DNA of 64,000 nt from Bradyrhizobium paxllaeri (lineage in GTDB: Bacteria; Pseudomonadota; Alphaproteobacteria; Rhizobiales; Xanthobacteraceae). The stretch is from assembly GCF_001693515.2 (NCBI RefSeq), contig NZ_CP042968.1, positions 5,270,001 to 5,334,000 of the forward strand. The letters run 5' to 3'. A program made the translations under genes and the position numbers. The notes beneath the pieces were generated by a model. The model made no database searches, was not told the DNA's origin, and worked only from the letters and a program-made list of their open reading frames with translations. This document shows, one piece after another, positions 21,088-29,303 of the stretch. Within the stretch, counting starts at the first letter, position 1; each line of letters opens with the position of its first letter.

Positions 21088-22800
21088 ATGCGATCTGGAA
21101 TTCTTCTTTTGGGAGCCACGACAATTGCGCTCGTCGCAAGTGGTGCAGCGAATGCGGCAGATCTTGAGCCAGAAGTGAAACTGCCAGCGGCGGTGTGGAA
21201 CTGGACCGGAGGCTATCTTGGCGGGCATGTCGGCGGCGGGTACGGCCGAACGTCCTTCAGCAATCCCTATGGTCCGTCCATCTATGGCGATGTCGTCGAT
21301 ACCCCAGTGTTCCTCGCAGGTGGCCAGATTGGCTACAATTGGCAGAAGAACGGCTGGGTGTTTGGTGTCGAACTCGATGCCAGCGGTGCTGCCTCTGACG
21401 GCACAAATACTTGCCTCGCGGCGTCCGGCTTTGTCGTGAGTGTAAACTGCAAGGCAGGTCCGAGCGTCTTTGCCACCGCGACCGGCCGCGTCGGTTACGC
21501 GTTTGGCGCGTTGGGCCGCACGTTGGCCTATCTTAAGGGAGGCGTGGCTTGGCAAAACAATCAGGGCGACGTTGTCAACAACAACGAGTTTGAGGGCCGG
21601 TTCCCACAGGAGAAAACCCATTTCGATTATGGTCGCCTCGGTGGCGTCATCGGCCTGGGCGTCGAGCAAGCGCTTACGCCCGCATGGTCGGTCAAAGCTG
21701 AGTATGACTATCTGCATTTCGGCGGGCCGAGTGTCGCAACGCCTCCGACGGTGCAGTTTCCGCCCTTCGCAATTGTTCCGGCGAACACAACGAGCCCGTC
21801 CAGCAATTATCACGTCGGAAGGATCGGGTTGAACTACCATTTTGGCGCCGACCCCTGGGCGGCGCAATGGTCCGATGCGCCGCTGTACGCGAAAGCACCC
21901 GCTAGCGTGCCGCCGATTGCCTACACGGCCGGTTGGTCGTTCGAAGGCGGATCGCGGCTCTGGCTCAGCCGGGGACGATTTCAATGGAACGCCAGCGCGG
22001 TGCCCGATGAGATCGCTACTGGAGACCGAAACATTCTTGTATCGAGGCTCACCTATCACGGGCTTGACGGACTTTCCGGAGAGCTATTTGGCCGTGTTGA
22101 TAGCCCCTGGAGGGTATTCCTGAAGGGCAACGTGGGGATCGGGCGCTTCGACAAAGGAAGCATGAATGATGAAGATTGGGGCATCGAACGCAGCTTCTCC
22201 TATTCCAACACGATATCAGGCCAGGCAAACGGAAGGTTCACGTATTACACGGCCGATGCGGGTTACGATTTTCTGCACGCCACCCACTACAAGGTCGGCG
22301 GATTTATCGGCTGGACCTACTACGAACAGAGCTCCGACTCGAGGGGGTGTATACAGATCGCCAACCCGATGACTACATGCTTGGCGCCTGGCGACGACAG
22401 GATCGTTGCAAGCCAGAATACTCAGTGGAATGCACCTCGTCTCGGCCTAAGCGCCGAAACCAGGCTCACCGAGCGTTGGCGTCTGAGCACGGACGTCGCT
22501 TACCTGCCCTGGACCGATTTCAAAGGGCGTGACAATCATCTCTTGCGCCCGACGACCACCTTTATTGATCAACGCGGGAACGGAGGCGGGGGTGTACAGG
22601 TCGAAGGCGTGCTGTCCTACTTCATAACCAAGAACTTCAGCGTCGGCGTCGGTGGCCGCTATTGGGCCATGTGGACCAAAAAGGACAGCGAAGCGACATG
22701 CACAGGCTGTGGTGGTCCGGAAACAACTGCGACTAGCTTTTCGAAGTTCAGCATGGAACGGTGGGGTACGTTCTTTCAGGCCTCCTATAGGTTCGATTGA
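21088..22800 (+). CDS. two-part outer-membrane beta-barrel protein
   Basis: About 570 residues. A signal peptide (MRSGILLLGATTIALVASG, cleavage after ANA) is followed by an Omp25-like 8-stranded barrel (NWTGGYLGGHVGGGYGRTSF to VGRIGLNYHFG, about residues 35-265). A second domain from about residue 295 (GWSFEGGSRLWLSRGRFQ, GELFGRVDSPWRVFLKG, MNDEDWG, YLPWTDFKGRD) resembles omptin-like barrels and ends with a terminal aromatic, ASYRFD. I know similar long proteins from Bradyrhizobium. The ATG at 21088 is preferred to the upstream GTG at 21058 because AGGGA precedes it and the signal peptide starts there. Its orientation opposes the surrounding prophage genes. Confidence 0.8.
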   Translation: MRSGILLLGATTIALVASGAANAADLEPEVKLPAAVWNWTGGYLGGHVGGGYGRTSFSNPYGPSIYGDVVDTPVFLAGGQIGYNWQKNGWVFGVELDASGAASDGTNTCLAASGFVVSVNCKAGPSVFATATGRVGYAFGALGRTLAYLKGGVAWQNNQGDVVNNNEFEGRFPQEKTHFDYGRLGGVIGLGVEQALTPAWSVKAEYDYLHFGGPSVATPPTVQFPPFAIVPANTTSPSSNYHVGRIGLNYHFGADPWAAQWSDAPLYAKAPASVPPIAYTAGWSFEGGSRLWLSRGRFQWNASAVPDEIATGDRNILVSRLTYHGLDGLSGELFGRVDSPWRVFLKGNVGIGRFDKGSMNDEDWGIERSFSYSNTISGQANGRFTYYTADAGYDFLHATHYKVGGFIGWTYYEQSSDSRGCIQIANPMTTCLAPGDDRIVASQNTQWNAPRLGLSAETRLTERWRLSTDVAYLPWTDFKGRDNHLLRPTTTFIDQRGNGGGGVQVEGVLSYFITKNFSVGVGGRYWAMWTKKDSEATCTGCGGPETTATSFSKFSMERWGTFFQASYRFD

Positions 22801-22872
22801 AAGATCACACCTCCAGCCAAGCTCCGGGCCTCTTCGACGCTAAGAAATGGCGCGCGCATCGAGCAAGGATCA

Positions 22873-23100
22873 TCAGCCATGTCCTTGCCGGTCGCGAGCC
22901 TTGTCGAGCTCGAGCAGTTCGATCTTGAGCGCATGGTCGCGGAAGCCGAGGGACATCAGCGCATTGTGGGCGTCGCTCCATGACAGGGCGCCCGCGACGT
23001 AACGCTCGACGATTTTTCGATAGTAGGAGCGCCATTGCGCGAGGTACTCGGGATCGAGGTGATTGATCACCCTGTCTCGGGCCACGCGCTCGATCAGCAC
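22873..23100 (-). CDS. prophage protein of unknown function (DHALKIELLxLDKAR family, copy 2)
   Basis: A 75-residue protein starting at GTG 23100. YLAQWRSYYRKIVERYVAGA and LMSLGFRDHALKIELLELDK suggest an all-helical protein. The GTG start lies 3 bases beyond the TGA of the upstream gene, indicating translational coupling in a small minus-strand operon (23599 to 22873). It is a paralogue of the protein at 20667-20918. Confidence 0.6.
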   Translation of the reverse strand: MLIERVARDRVINHLDPEYLAQWRSYYRKIVERYVAGALSWSDAHNALMSLGFRDHALKIELLELDKARDRQGHG

Positions 23101-23103
23101 GGG

Positions 23104-23253
23104 TCAGTCCTTATAGGGCGGCACGCCCTGGCGGGGATCCTCCGGCTGGGGCTGCTGCTGCTCGGATTGATCCGCGGGCGGCTTCTCGCGCTCGGCATGA
23201 TCCGCCTGCGCCTTGTCCTTGTGCTTGTCGTCGTCGCTAGGTTTGGTCGCCAT
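23104..23253 (-). CDS. short charged prophage protein
   Basis: A 49-residue frame: MATKPSDDDKHKDKAQADHA at the start and EDPRQGVPPYKD at the end. It is highly charged and low in hydrophobic residues, so probably disordered. A GGGAGAG ribosome site precedes the ATG. It lies 13 bases after the upstream gene and 3 bases before the next, all on one transcript. Function unknown. Confidence 0.5.
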   Translation of the reverse strand: MATKPSDDDKHKDKAQADHAEREKPPADQSEQQQPQPEDPRQGVPPYKD

Positions 23254-23266
23254 GGCTCTCTCCCTG

Positions 23267-23599
23267 TTAGCGGCGCCGCGTGGACATGGCGCGGATGACC
23301 GCGATTGCGAGGTTGAGCGACATCTCCTGCCGCATCACCTCGGCGAAGTCCCTGTAGAACGGCACGTCTTGCTGGATCGGCACCGACGGCCGCAGCGAAT
23401 ACATCAGCTTGATGCGGCCCTTCGCCTTGCGAGTCGAACGGCTCTGGCGCTGGAAGATGAAGCGCCCGCGCTTGAGGCTGTTCTGCAAGTTCTTCGGCTG
23501 CTGCTGCTTGCGAGCGCCGCCGCTCGTCCGTTGCACGTTGACCGACGACGGGATCGGAGTACGCATCCGACGGGGGCCGTCTTGCGTGACGGGTGGCAA
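23267..23599 (-). pseudogene. phage structural protein, C-terminal half split off by IS66
   Basis: The frame contains KQQQPKNLQNSLKRGRFIFQ, then LMYSLRPSVPIQQDVPFYRD and FAEVMRQEMSLNLAIAVIRA. This looks like the C-terminal part of a phage tail or head-completion protein (DUF6441-like, tentative). Its N-terminal part appears on the far side of the IS66 element at 26170-26503. The insertion has therefore cut the gene in two. Confidence 0.6.
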
Positions 23600-23645
23600 T
23601 TCGCGAAGCGTGTGGCCTTAAGTCTAGCTTTAAGGTCATCAGGCG

Positions 23646-24047
23646 ATGCGGGTCGAGGTTTTGGGTGGGCTGGAGCGGCGGCGGCGCTGGTCGCAGGACG
23701 ACAAGGCACGGATTGTCGAGGAGACATTGGCGCCGGGCGCGAAGGTGACTGAGGTTGCGCGTCGCAACGGAGTAGCGGCCAGCTTGGTGTTTACCTGGCG
23801 TCGACAAGCACGGACATCGGAACAAGTTGTACCATCTTTTACGCCGGTGCAGATCGCTGCCGTAGCGGCATCGGCTGAGGAAACTCCGAGGCTTTTGCCT
23901 ACGGTTGATGGCCGAGTTCGCTCCGTGGCAGCCGCGCGTACTGGATTGATAGAGATCGATCTCGGCAACCGACGGTGCATCCGGGTGGATGCGCACGTCG
24001 ATTCGGAGGCGTTGGCGCGGGTCCTCGATGTGCTTGGACGCCGATGA
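23646..24047 (+). CDS. tnpA: IS66 TnpA accessory protein
   Basis: A 133-residue protein: MRVEVLGGLERRRRWSQDDK and ARIVEETLAPGAKVTEVARR with a helix-turn-helix, then GVAASLVFTWRRQ. This is the IS66 OrfA pattern. Its TGA overlaps the ATG of tnpB (ATGA), indicating coupled translation. Confidence 0.9.
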   Translation: MRVEVLGGLERRRRWSQDDKARIVEETLAPGAKVTEVARRNGVAASLVFTWRRQARTSEQVVPSFTPVQIAAVAASAEETPRLLPTVDGRVRSVAAARTGLIEIDLGNRRCIRVDAHVDSEALARVLDVLGRR

Positions 24048-24391
24048 TTGCGATACCGGGGAATGTGCGAGTGTGGCTCGCGACAGGCTACACGGATATG
24101 CGCAGAGGCTTTCCGTCGCTGGCACTCCAAGTGCAGGAGGTGCTGCACAAAGACCCGCTCAGCGGTCATCTGTTCGTCTTCCGCGGTCGCCGCAGCGATC
24201 TTGTGAAGGCGATCTGGCACGATGGCCAGGGAGCCTGCTTGTTCACAAAAAGACTCGAGAGAGGAAAGTTCATCTGGCCATCGGTTGCCGGAGAATCGGT
24301 AACGATCTCGCCGGCGCAGTTGAGCTATCTGCTGTCCGGGATCGATTGGCGTAACCCTCAAGAAACCCATCGGCCGACGCGGGTCGGATAG
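24044..24391 (+). CDS. tnpB: IS66 TnpB (Orf2-like) protein
   Basis: A 115-residue protein starting MIAIPGNVRVWLATGYTDMR with the IS66 Orf2 motifs GYTDMRRGFPSLALQVQEVL and FVFRGRRSDLVKAIWHDGQG, and ending SYLLSGIDWRNP. It is required with TnpA for IS66 transposition although its biochemical role is not clear. The start is fixed by the 4-base overlap with tnpA. Confidence 0.9.
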   Translation: MIAIPGNVRVWLATGYTDMRRGFPSLALQVQEVLHKDPLSGHLFVFRGRRSDLVKAIWHDGQGACLFTKRLERGKFIWPSVAGESVTISPAQLSYLLSGIDWRNPQETHRPTRVG

Positions 24392-24438
24392 CCGCTTTTA
24401 CGGTTTGAATCTGCTGCTTGATCTGATTCAATGGCTTC

Positions 24439-26103
24439 ATGATATCGAAGCCGGACGATCTTCCATCGGACCTCGTCAGTGCCCTGGCGGCGCTGCAGGC
24501 CGAGCGTGAGGCACGGCTGCGAGCTGAGGCGGTGGCTGCCAACTGGCAGGCGCAAGCCGCGAATGCGCAGGCGCAACTGTCGGATACCGAGGCGCTGATC
24601 GCGCATCTCGAGCTGCGGATCGAGAAGCTGAAACGCGAACTGTACGGGCAACGCTCCGAACGCACGGCACGGCTGCTCGAGCAGCTGGAGCTGGAGCTGG
24701 AAGAGCTCGTCACCACGGCGAGCGAGGATGAGCTTGCCGCGCAGGCCGCCGCGGCGAAGACGCAGAACGTCCGCCCCTTCATGCGCAAGCGGCCGGTGCG
24801 CAAGCCATGGCCGGATGACATCGAACGCGAGCGCGTCGTCATTGAAGCTCCAACGACCTGTGCCTGCTGCGGTGGATCGCGGCTGGCGAAGATCGGTGAG
24901 GATGTGACCGGGACGCTGGAGGAGATCCCGCGGCGCTTCAAGCTGATCGAGACGGTACGGGAGAAATTTACCTGCCGCGATTGCGAGAAGATCAGCCAGC
25001 CGCCGGCGCCGTTTCATGCCACGCCGCGTGGCTTCATCGGCCCACAATTGCTGGCGACGATGCTGTTCGACAAGTTCGGCATGCATATCCCGCTCAACCG
25101 CCAGAGTGCGCGCTTCAAGGCCGAAGGGATCGACCTGCCGTTGTCGACGCTGGCCGATCAGGTCGGCCACGGGACCTTCGCCGTCATGCCGCTCTTCCAC
25201 TTGATCGAACGCCATGTGCTCGCGGCCGAGCGCCTGCATGGCGATGACACCACCATCCGTATCCTGGCGAAGGGCAAGTGCACGACCGGGCGGATCTGGA
25301 CTTATGTGCGGGATGACCGGCCCTTCGCCGGGCCTGCGCCGCCGGCGGCGGTCTATTACGCCTCGAGCGACCGACGAGGCGAGCACCCCCAGAAGCATCT
25401 GGCCGCCTTCACGGGTATCCTGCAGTGCGACTGTTACAGCGGCTTCGAGCCGCTGTTCGACCCGCAGCGGAAAGTGCTGCCGATGACGCCGGCGTTTTGC
25501 TTTGCCCATGCGCGGCGGGGCTTCTTCGAGCTGGCTGACATCGAGAAAAATGCTCGGGAAGGTAAGAAGGGCAAGCCGGTCTCTCCGATCGCGCTGGAGG
25601 CGGTCAAGCGCCTCGATGCGTTGTTCGAGATCGAGCGCGCCATCAACGGCCGTGGCGCCGACGAGCGGCGCGCCGTGCGCCAGGAAAACAGCAAGCCGCT
25701 TCTCGATGACATGCGCGCCTGGTTGCTGCGTGAGCGCGAAACCCTCTCGCGCTCCTCCGATGTCCTGAAGCCGATCAACTACATGCTCAGGCGCTGGGAC
25801 GACTTCGCCAGCTTCCTCGACGATGGCAGGATCTGCTTGACCAACAATTGTGCTGAGCGCGCATTGAGAGGCATCGCATTGGGAAGGCGCAACTGGACCT
25901 TCGCCGGCAGCCAGCGTGGCGCCAACCGTGCCGCCATCATGCTGACGATGATCACGACCTGTCGCCTCAACGACGTCGATCCCAAGGCTTGGCTCGCCGA
26001 CGTCCTCGCCCGTATCGCCGATCTTCCCGCTTCGCGTCTGCACGAACTGCTGCCCTGGGAATGGAAACTCCTGCGCCAAGCCGCCGGTCAGCAGGCCGCC
26101 TGA
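24439..26103 (+). CDS. tnpC: IS66 family transposase TnpC
   Basis: A 554-residue transposase. An N-terminal coiled coil (residues about 15-75, LIAHLELRIEKLKRELYGQR) is followed by a zinc-finger-like CACCGGSRLAKIGEDV, a second Cys pair in FTCRDCEKISQPPAPFH, the DDE core starting GDDTTIRILAKG, and the C-terminal LTNNCAERALRGIALGRRNW with the catalytic Glu. The frame is intact, so the element may be active. Confidence 0.92.
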   Translation: MISKPDDLPSDLVSALAALQAEREARLRAEAVAANWQAQAANAQAQLSDTEALIAHLELRIEKLKRELYGQRSERTARLLEQLELELEELVTTASEDELAAQAAAAKTQNVRPFMRKRPVRKPWPDDIERERVVIEAPTTCACCGGSRLAKIGEDVTGTLEEIPRRFKLIETVREKFTCRDCEKISQPPAPFHATPRGFIGPQLLATMLFDKFGMHIPLNRQSARFKAEGIDLPLSTLADQVGHGTFAVMPLFHLIERHVLAAERLHGDDTTIRILAKGKCTTGRIWTYVRDDRPFAGPAPPAAVYYASSDRRGEHPQKHLAAFTGILQCDCYSGFEPLFDPQRKVLPMTPAFCFAHARRGFFELADIEKNAREGKKGKPVSPIALEAVKRLDALFEIERAINGRGADERRAVRQENSKPLLDDMRAWLLRERETLSRSSDVLKPINYMLRRWDDFASFLDDGRICLTNNCAERALRGIALGRRNWTFAGSQRGANRAAIMLTMITTCRLNDVDPKAWLADVLARIADLPASRLHELLPWEWKLLRQAAGQQAA

Positions 26104-26169
26104 CCTTCACGCAACGCCATCATAGAGCCCGCCGCGCCCGCGCGCATGCGTCAATCAGGCGGTCTTCGT

Positions 26170-26503
26170 CGTATGCGTACGGATCGGAAGGTTGCCGCCC
26201 TTCGCTCGGCGCGTGCCACCCGTGGCATGCAGGGCGAGGTTCGCCGTAAATATTAACGGACGGATCGCCCTTCGTCTCGCGCGACCCCTTGGTCGTCAGT
26301 GCAGCTTTCAGGAACGATCGATTGCGGACCGACGACGGCCATGTCGTCTCGATCAGATATGACCGGGTATTCTCGGCGGGCATGTTGAGCGTGGTCGCCA
26401 TGATATAGGGGATTTGATCGGCGGTCCCGCTTAGGTCTATGGCGCGCTGCTTGATCTTCGAGAAATCAAAATCAACCCCGAGCGTTGGCATGGGCAACCA
26501 CAA
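26170..26503 (-). pseudogene. phage structural protein, N-terminal half split off by IS66
   Basis: The frame starts at 26503 and reads VDFDFSKIKQRAIDLSGTAD, then AENTRSYLIETTWPSSVRNR and FLKAALTTKGSRETKGDPSV. A frameshift follows near 26240. It matches in direction and content the first half of the protein whose second half is at 23267-23599. Confidence 0.6.
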
Positions 26504-26577
26504 AAGACCGATCCCGCCGCCGAGATCGGTCGAACAGTCTAGCGTTTAGTGTGGAAACACCACGGCGGCCCGATCCA

Positions 26578-27069
26578 TCAGCGTGTGGCTTTGGCCTCGT
26601 GCGCGTGCGCGTGCGCGTGCGCGTGCGCGTGCGCGAAGAAAGCACCGGTTTTTTTCAAGTCGTCAACGTAAATTTCTGCGCCTTGCTTTGGCAGCTCGGG
26701 GAAGATGCCTGGCAAGAGATCAACGTCCAAATTGATTACGTCAAGGGTAATCAGTCGTTTAGTCACCGCCTTGCGCAGCCGTGCGAGCGCCTCGGCGTAG
26801 CTCATGACGCGCCCAAAATTTTTTGCTTCGATCCGCCAGGCACGATAGGCGGCGTTGAACCAAGCGAGATCACCGGTCGCGTTGGCCTGGTTGATTGTCT
26901 CTTGCACATGGCGAACCGCCGCATGCACCCGCGACATCGCTGCGTCGTGGTTGGTGAGTGTGATCTTCCGGCGCGCGGCGACCGCCTCGACTTGGCGCCG
27001 AGCGAACTCGGCGCGGACCGCAAGCCGCCCCTCGGGATCGCGCGGCAGCACCTCGGTCGCCTCGGCCAC
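26578..27069 (-). CDS. prophage protein of unknown function with C-terminal His-Ala repeat
   Basis: A 163-residue, mostly helical protein: VHAAVRHVQETINQANATGD, then FNAAYRAWRIEAKNFGRVMS and YAEALARLRKAVTKRLITLD. The C-terminus is a run of six His-Ala units encoded by a GTGCGC microsatellite, followed by HEAKATR. I do not know the family. Its position upstream of the split structural gene fits a phage assembly protein. The His-Ala tail was probably added by repeat expansion. Confidence 0.5.
   Translation of the reverse strand: MAEATEVLPRDPEGRLAVRAEFARRQVEAVAARRKITLTNHDAAMSRVHAAVRHVQETINQANATGDLAWFNAAYRAWRIEAKNFGRVMSYAEALARLRKAVTKRLITLDVINLDVDLLPGIFPELPKQGAEIYVDDLKKTGAFFAHAHAHAHAHAHEAKATR
26599..26634. 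repeat. GTGCGC hexanucleotide microsatellite, six copies
   Basis: Six perfect GTGCGC units encode the His-Ala tail of the 26578-27069 protein on the minus strand. Perfect repeats of this length suggest recent slippage. Confidence 0.95.
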
Positions 27070-27168
27070 GATCGCCTATGTCGCGATTCTTCCCAGAACG
27101 CGCAGCCGATCTCCGACCACGGCCAATTGTCCCGGATGCCATCGAAGGTCTGAAGGTGACATGCGGCG

Positions 27169-27456
27169 GTGCGGGTGTGGGCGACCTTCAAGGACGAGAA
27201 GGAGCCGCGCTATTTCCCGCCGCTCGATGCCGCGCCGGATCAGTTCACGCCCGGCAAGCTGCGCCCGAAGCGGAACGACTGCGGCCGGATCAAGGGCTCG
27301 CCGCTTTGGGACATCAAGCCCGACCTGCAATTGTTCTACAACACGTCGCGCAATTGGGCTCGCATGTATGCGCCCGATGTCATCTCCGGGCGTGGTCAGA
27401 AAACCCAAGCAATCGATTTTGCAATGCTTTATCTTATGCCATCGCGGATCAGGTAG
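27169..27456 (+). CDS. hypothetical protein, possibly prophage
   Basis: A frame of 95 residues: VWATFKDEKEPRYFPPLDAA, then DQFTPGKLRPKRNDCGRIKG and PLWDIKPDLQLFYNTSRNW. The text looks like real coding sequence, but I do not recognise the family. Upstream matching text lies in other frames, so the gene may have lost its 5' end. It runs opposite to the neighbouring prophage genes. Confidence 0.35.
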   Translation: MRVWATFKDEKEPRYFPPLDAAPDQFTPGKLRPKRNDCGRIKGSPLWDIKPDLQLFYNTSRNWARMYAPDVISGRGQKTQAIDFAMLYLMPSRIR

Positions 27457-27809
27457 CCGCGCGCCACCCCGCCCCCCGAGCAAAAGGTCCCCCCAAACGG
27501 AACCGGCGCACCATGAGCATCCAGCAGGTACACCCGCGTGTTCGCGATCGGGCGGCCATGCGGCACAGCGTTGTCGCTGAAGAGCCATCCCGAGGTCACC
27601 ACGACCGTAGCTTCAGTCGGCCCATAGTTGTTGATGAGCTTGAGAGCCGCTGGTAGAAGCCCAGGCACACGCTGGAGACGATCCCCGCCAACAAGCATTA
27701 CTCCAATCTGCAAATTGATGAGCTTATCTTCCAGCGCGAGTGTAGCCAGCGTCGTGATCAAGAAGGCAATGTCCAGCGATTGATATCGCCACCATTGCAG
27801 CAGATGCAA
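27429..27809 (-). pseudogene. NRPS adenylation-domain relic
   Basis: The minus strand encodes MLVGGDRLQRVPGLLPAALK, then LINNYGPTEATVVVTSGWLF and GRPIANTRVYLLDAHGAPVP, ending GGGVARGYL. NYGPTEATV is the A5 core motif and GRPIANTRVYLLD and GVARGYL match A6 and nearby core motifs of nonribosomal peptide synthetase adenylation domains. Only about 120 residues of a normally 500-residue domain remain and one frame slip is likely near the 3' end. Confidence 0.7.
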
Positions 27810-27834
27810 GGACGACAGACAGATTTTACAACAC

Positions 27835-27904
27835 TACCCGCAGGACACTCGACGATCGGCTATCTCAGCCCGGTTGAGTTCGAGCGCAAGGTGGGTTTGG
27901 CTTA
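27835..27904 (+). pseudogene. IS3 OrfB 3' tip
   Basis: The plus strand reads TIGYLSPVEFERKVGLA followed by a stop, the invariant end of many IS3-family OrfB proteins. Only about 20 codons remain, so this marks an old insertion site. Confidence 0.6.
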
Positions 27905-28060
27905 ACCCGATATCCATCAAACTAGCAGCAGCTCGATCTGGCGTGGAGCCCACCTCGTTCGATCTGCAATACAGTGCTTCGGACTGGCGATGCCTGCAGA
28001 ACACCTCACGTCGGCGCGTCTTGCGGTAAACGCGTTCTATGGTCCGCCGCGTACGGTCCC

Positions 28061-28279
28061 TCAAGGGAGTACCACGATTTGGGCCGAACCGCGCTGGCGG
28101 GCCTTCTCCATTGCGGCGCGGCACGCGCTGGGGAAGGTCAACGGTATGACCGTTCTGAATTCATAATCTTGGGCTGTATTTTGGGGCGAGATGATCCGAA
28201 AGCGCCAATAGCGGCGCCCGCTAGGCTTCTTTCCGTACTGGCGCTCCCAGCGCGAAGTGTCAATCCGCATAACACCCAT
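28061..28279 (-). CDS. small conserved-looking hypothetical protein
   Basis: From the ATG at 28279 the frame gives 72 residues: MGVMRIDTSRWERQYGKKPS, RRYWRFRIISPQNTAQDYEF, FPSACRAAMEKARQRGSAQI. Composition and ATG position look like a real gene; the frame is open further upstream but without protein-like text. No known function. Confidence 0.45.
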   Translation of the reverse strand: MGVMRIDTSRWERQYGKKPSGRRYWRFRIISPQNTAQDYEFRTVIPLTFPSACRAAMEKARQRGSAQIVVLP

Positions 28280-28565
28280 GTTCGGTCTTGATGGTATCGA
28301 AGAGTCCACCTTACCCCTAGCGATCGTGCTGCAGCGGGTCAGCCCTTCCGGTGGTGACGTTGGGCTGGCTTTGATGTCTAAGATGCGGGCAACTACAGAC
28401 TGAACGTCGCCATGCTTCCGAAGACGAATTGAGCGGGGCATGCCAACGCCGGGCCAGATTTACACTGAAGCTGCCATTCCAGCCACCGACTTGCTACAGA
28501 AAACGCCCAAAGACCGTGCCCACTCCGGGCCGACGATCACCTCGCCGACGGTCCCAAAAAAGTAG

Positions 28566-29303
28566 TCACTTCGAGGTCACAGCCCAATGGTTGACGTCAA
28601 AGTTTAGTCCACCTGGGGACGAGGTTATCTCAACGCCGTATTGGACGCTGCCGACGATTATGTCGCCGAAGTATCCTTTCGACTTGATCCATTGCAGGAT
28701 ACTCTTGAGATCCACGGTCTCGCTGTTGGTCTTGGAAGTGCGTAGAAACGAAATGACCTTGTGTTTGTTCCAGCCTTCAAACACATTCCAAGTCGCTCCG
28801 CCCACATTGATGCCTTTGTAGACGGGAATCGCGGCCCCGGAAGAAGTGTAGTTGTAAGAAATGGGCTTAACATCGCCGCCTCCGTCGGGATTCCCCGTGT
28901 AATTGGTCCAGAGCATTATCTCATAACCATTTGAGCTGTCCCAGATATCGTAGGCGAAGTTCCAACGGCCGCCAGTCGGGACGCTCTGATTGAAGCTTGA
29001 GCTCAGGTTGTTAATCGCACTCAGCCGTTTCCCAACGTTGAAGGCCTGGTGGGGATAGCTCTTGATGCCGTCGGTTTCAGGTTGGTTCGACCACACATTC
29101 CATTGATTGACCGCATGCACCGAGATCGTCTGAGGCCCAGCACCTTGGCCATATACGTCGTTGTTCCAGGAATAGCCATTAAGGGAATAAGTACCGTATT
29201 GATCGCTCGAACTCCAGATCGGCGCTTTCGCGGACGCTGGGAACAGCGCAATCATTACCGCAAAAGGCAGCGCAAGTACGTTCAGCTTCGACAACTCAGA
29301 CAT
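28566..29303 (-). CDS. glycoside hydrolase family 12 endoglucanase, secreted
   Basis: A 245-residue protein with a signal peptide (residues 1-26, hydrophobic LNVLALPFAVMIALFPASA). The GH12 beta-jelly-roll signatures are visible: FAYDIWDSSNGYEIMLWTNY with the presumed nucleophile Glu128, and IIVGSVQYGVEITSS with the presumed acid/base Glu225. GH12 enzymes cleave beta-1,4-glucans. The ATG at 29303 starts the signal peptide; the open frame extends 270 bases further upstream without meaning. GH12 cellulases are known from symbiotic bradyrhizobia, where a role in root entry has been suggested; that role is inference here. Confidence 0.8.
   Translation of the reverse strand: MSELSKLNVLALPFAVMIALFPASAKAPIWSSSDQYGTYSLNGYSWNNDVYGQGAGPQTISVHAVNQWNVWSNQPETDGIKSYPHQAFNVGKRLSAINNLSSSFNQSVPTGGRWNFAYDIWDSSNGYEIMLWTNYTGNPDGGGDVKPISYNYTSSGAAIPVYKGINVGGATWNVFEGWNKHKVISFLRTSKTNSETVDLKSILQWIKSKGYFGDIIVGSVQYGVEITSSPGGLNFDVNHWAVTSK

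Larger units (their letters stand above)
23640..26110 (+). mobile_element. IS66-family insertion sequence
   Basis: Three consecutive plus-strand genes (tnpA, tnpB, tnpC) in the standard IS66 order, all open. The exact ends and target duplication could not be fixed by eye. It interrupts a prophage gene whose halves remain on both sides. Confidence 0.85.

Noticed and set aside
20863..22059. A 398-codon minus-strand frame opposite the two-barrel outer-membrane protein
   Set aside because: The plus strand has a signal peptide and barrel pattern; the minus frame has no features.
24358..26079. A 573-codon minus-strand frame opposite the IS66 transposase
   Set aside because: It mirrors an intact, recognised tnpC on the other strand; GC-rich third positions keep the antisense frame open.
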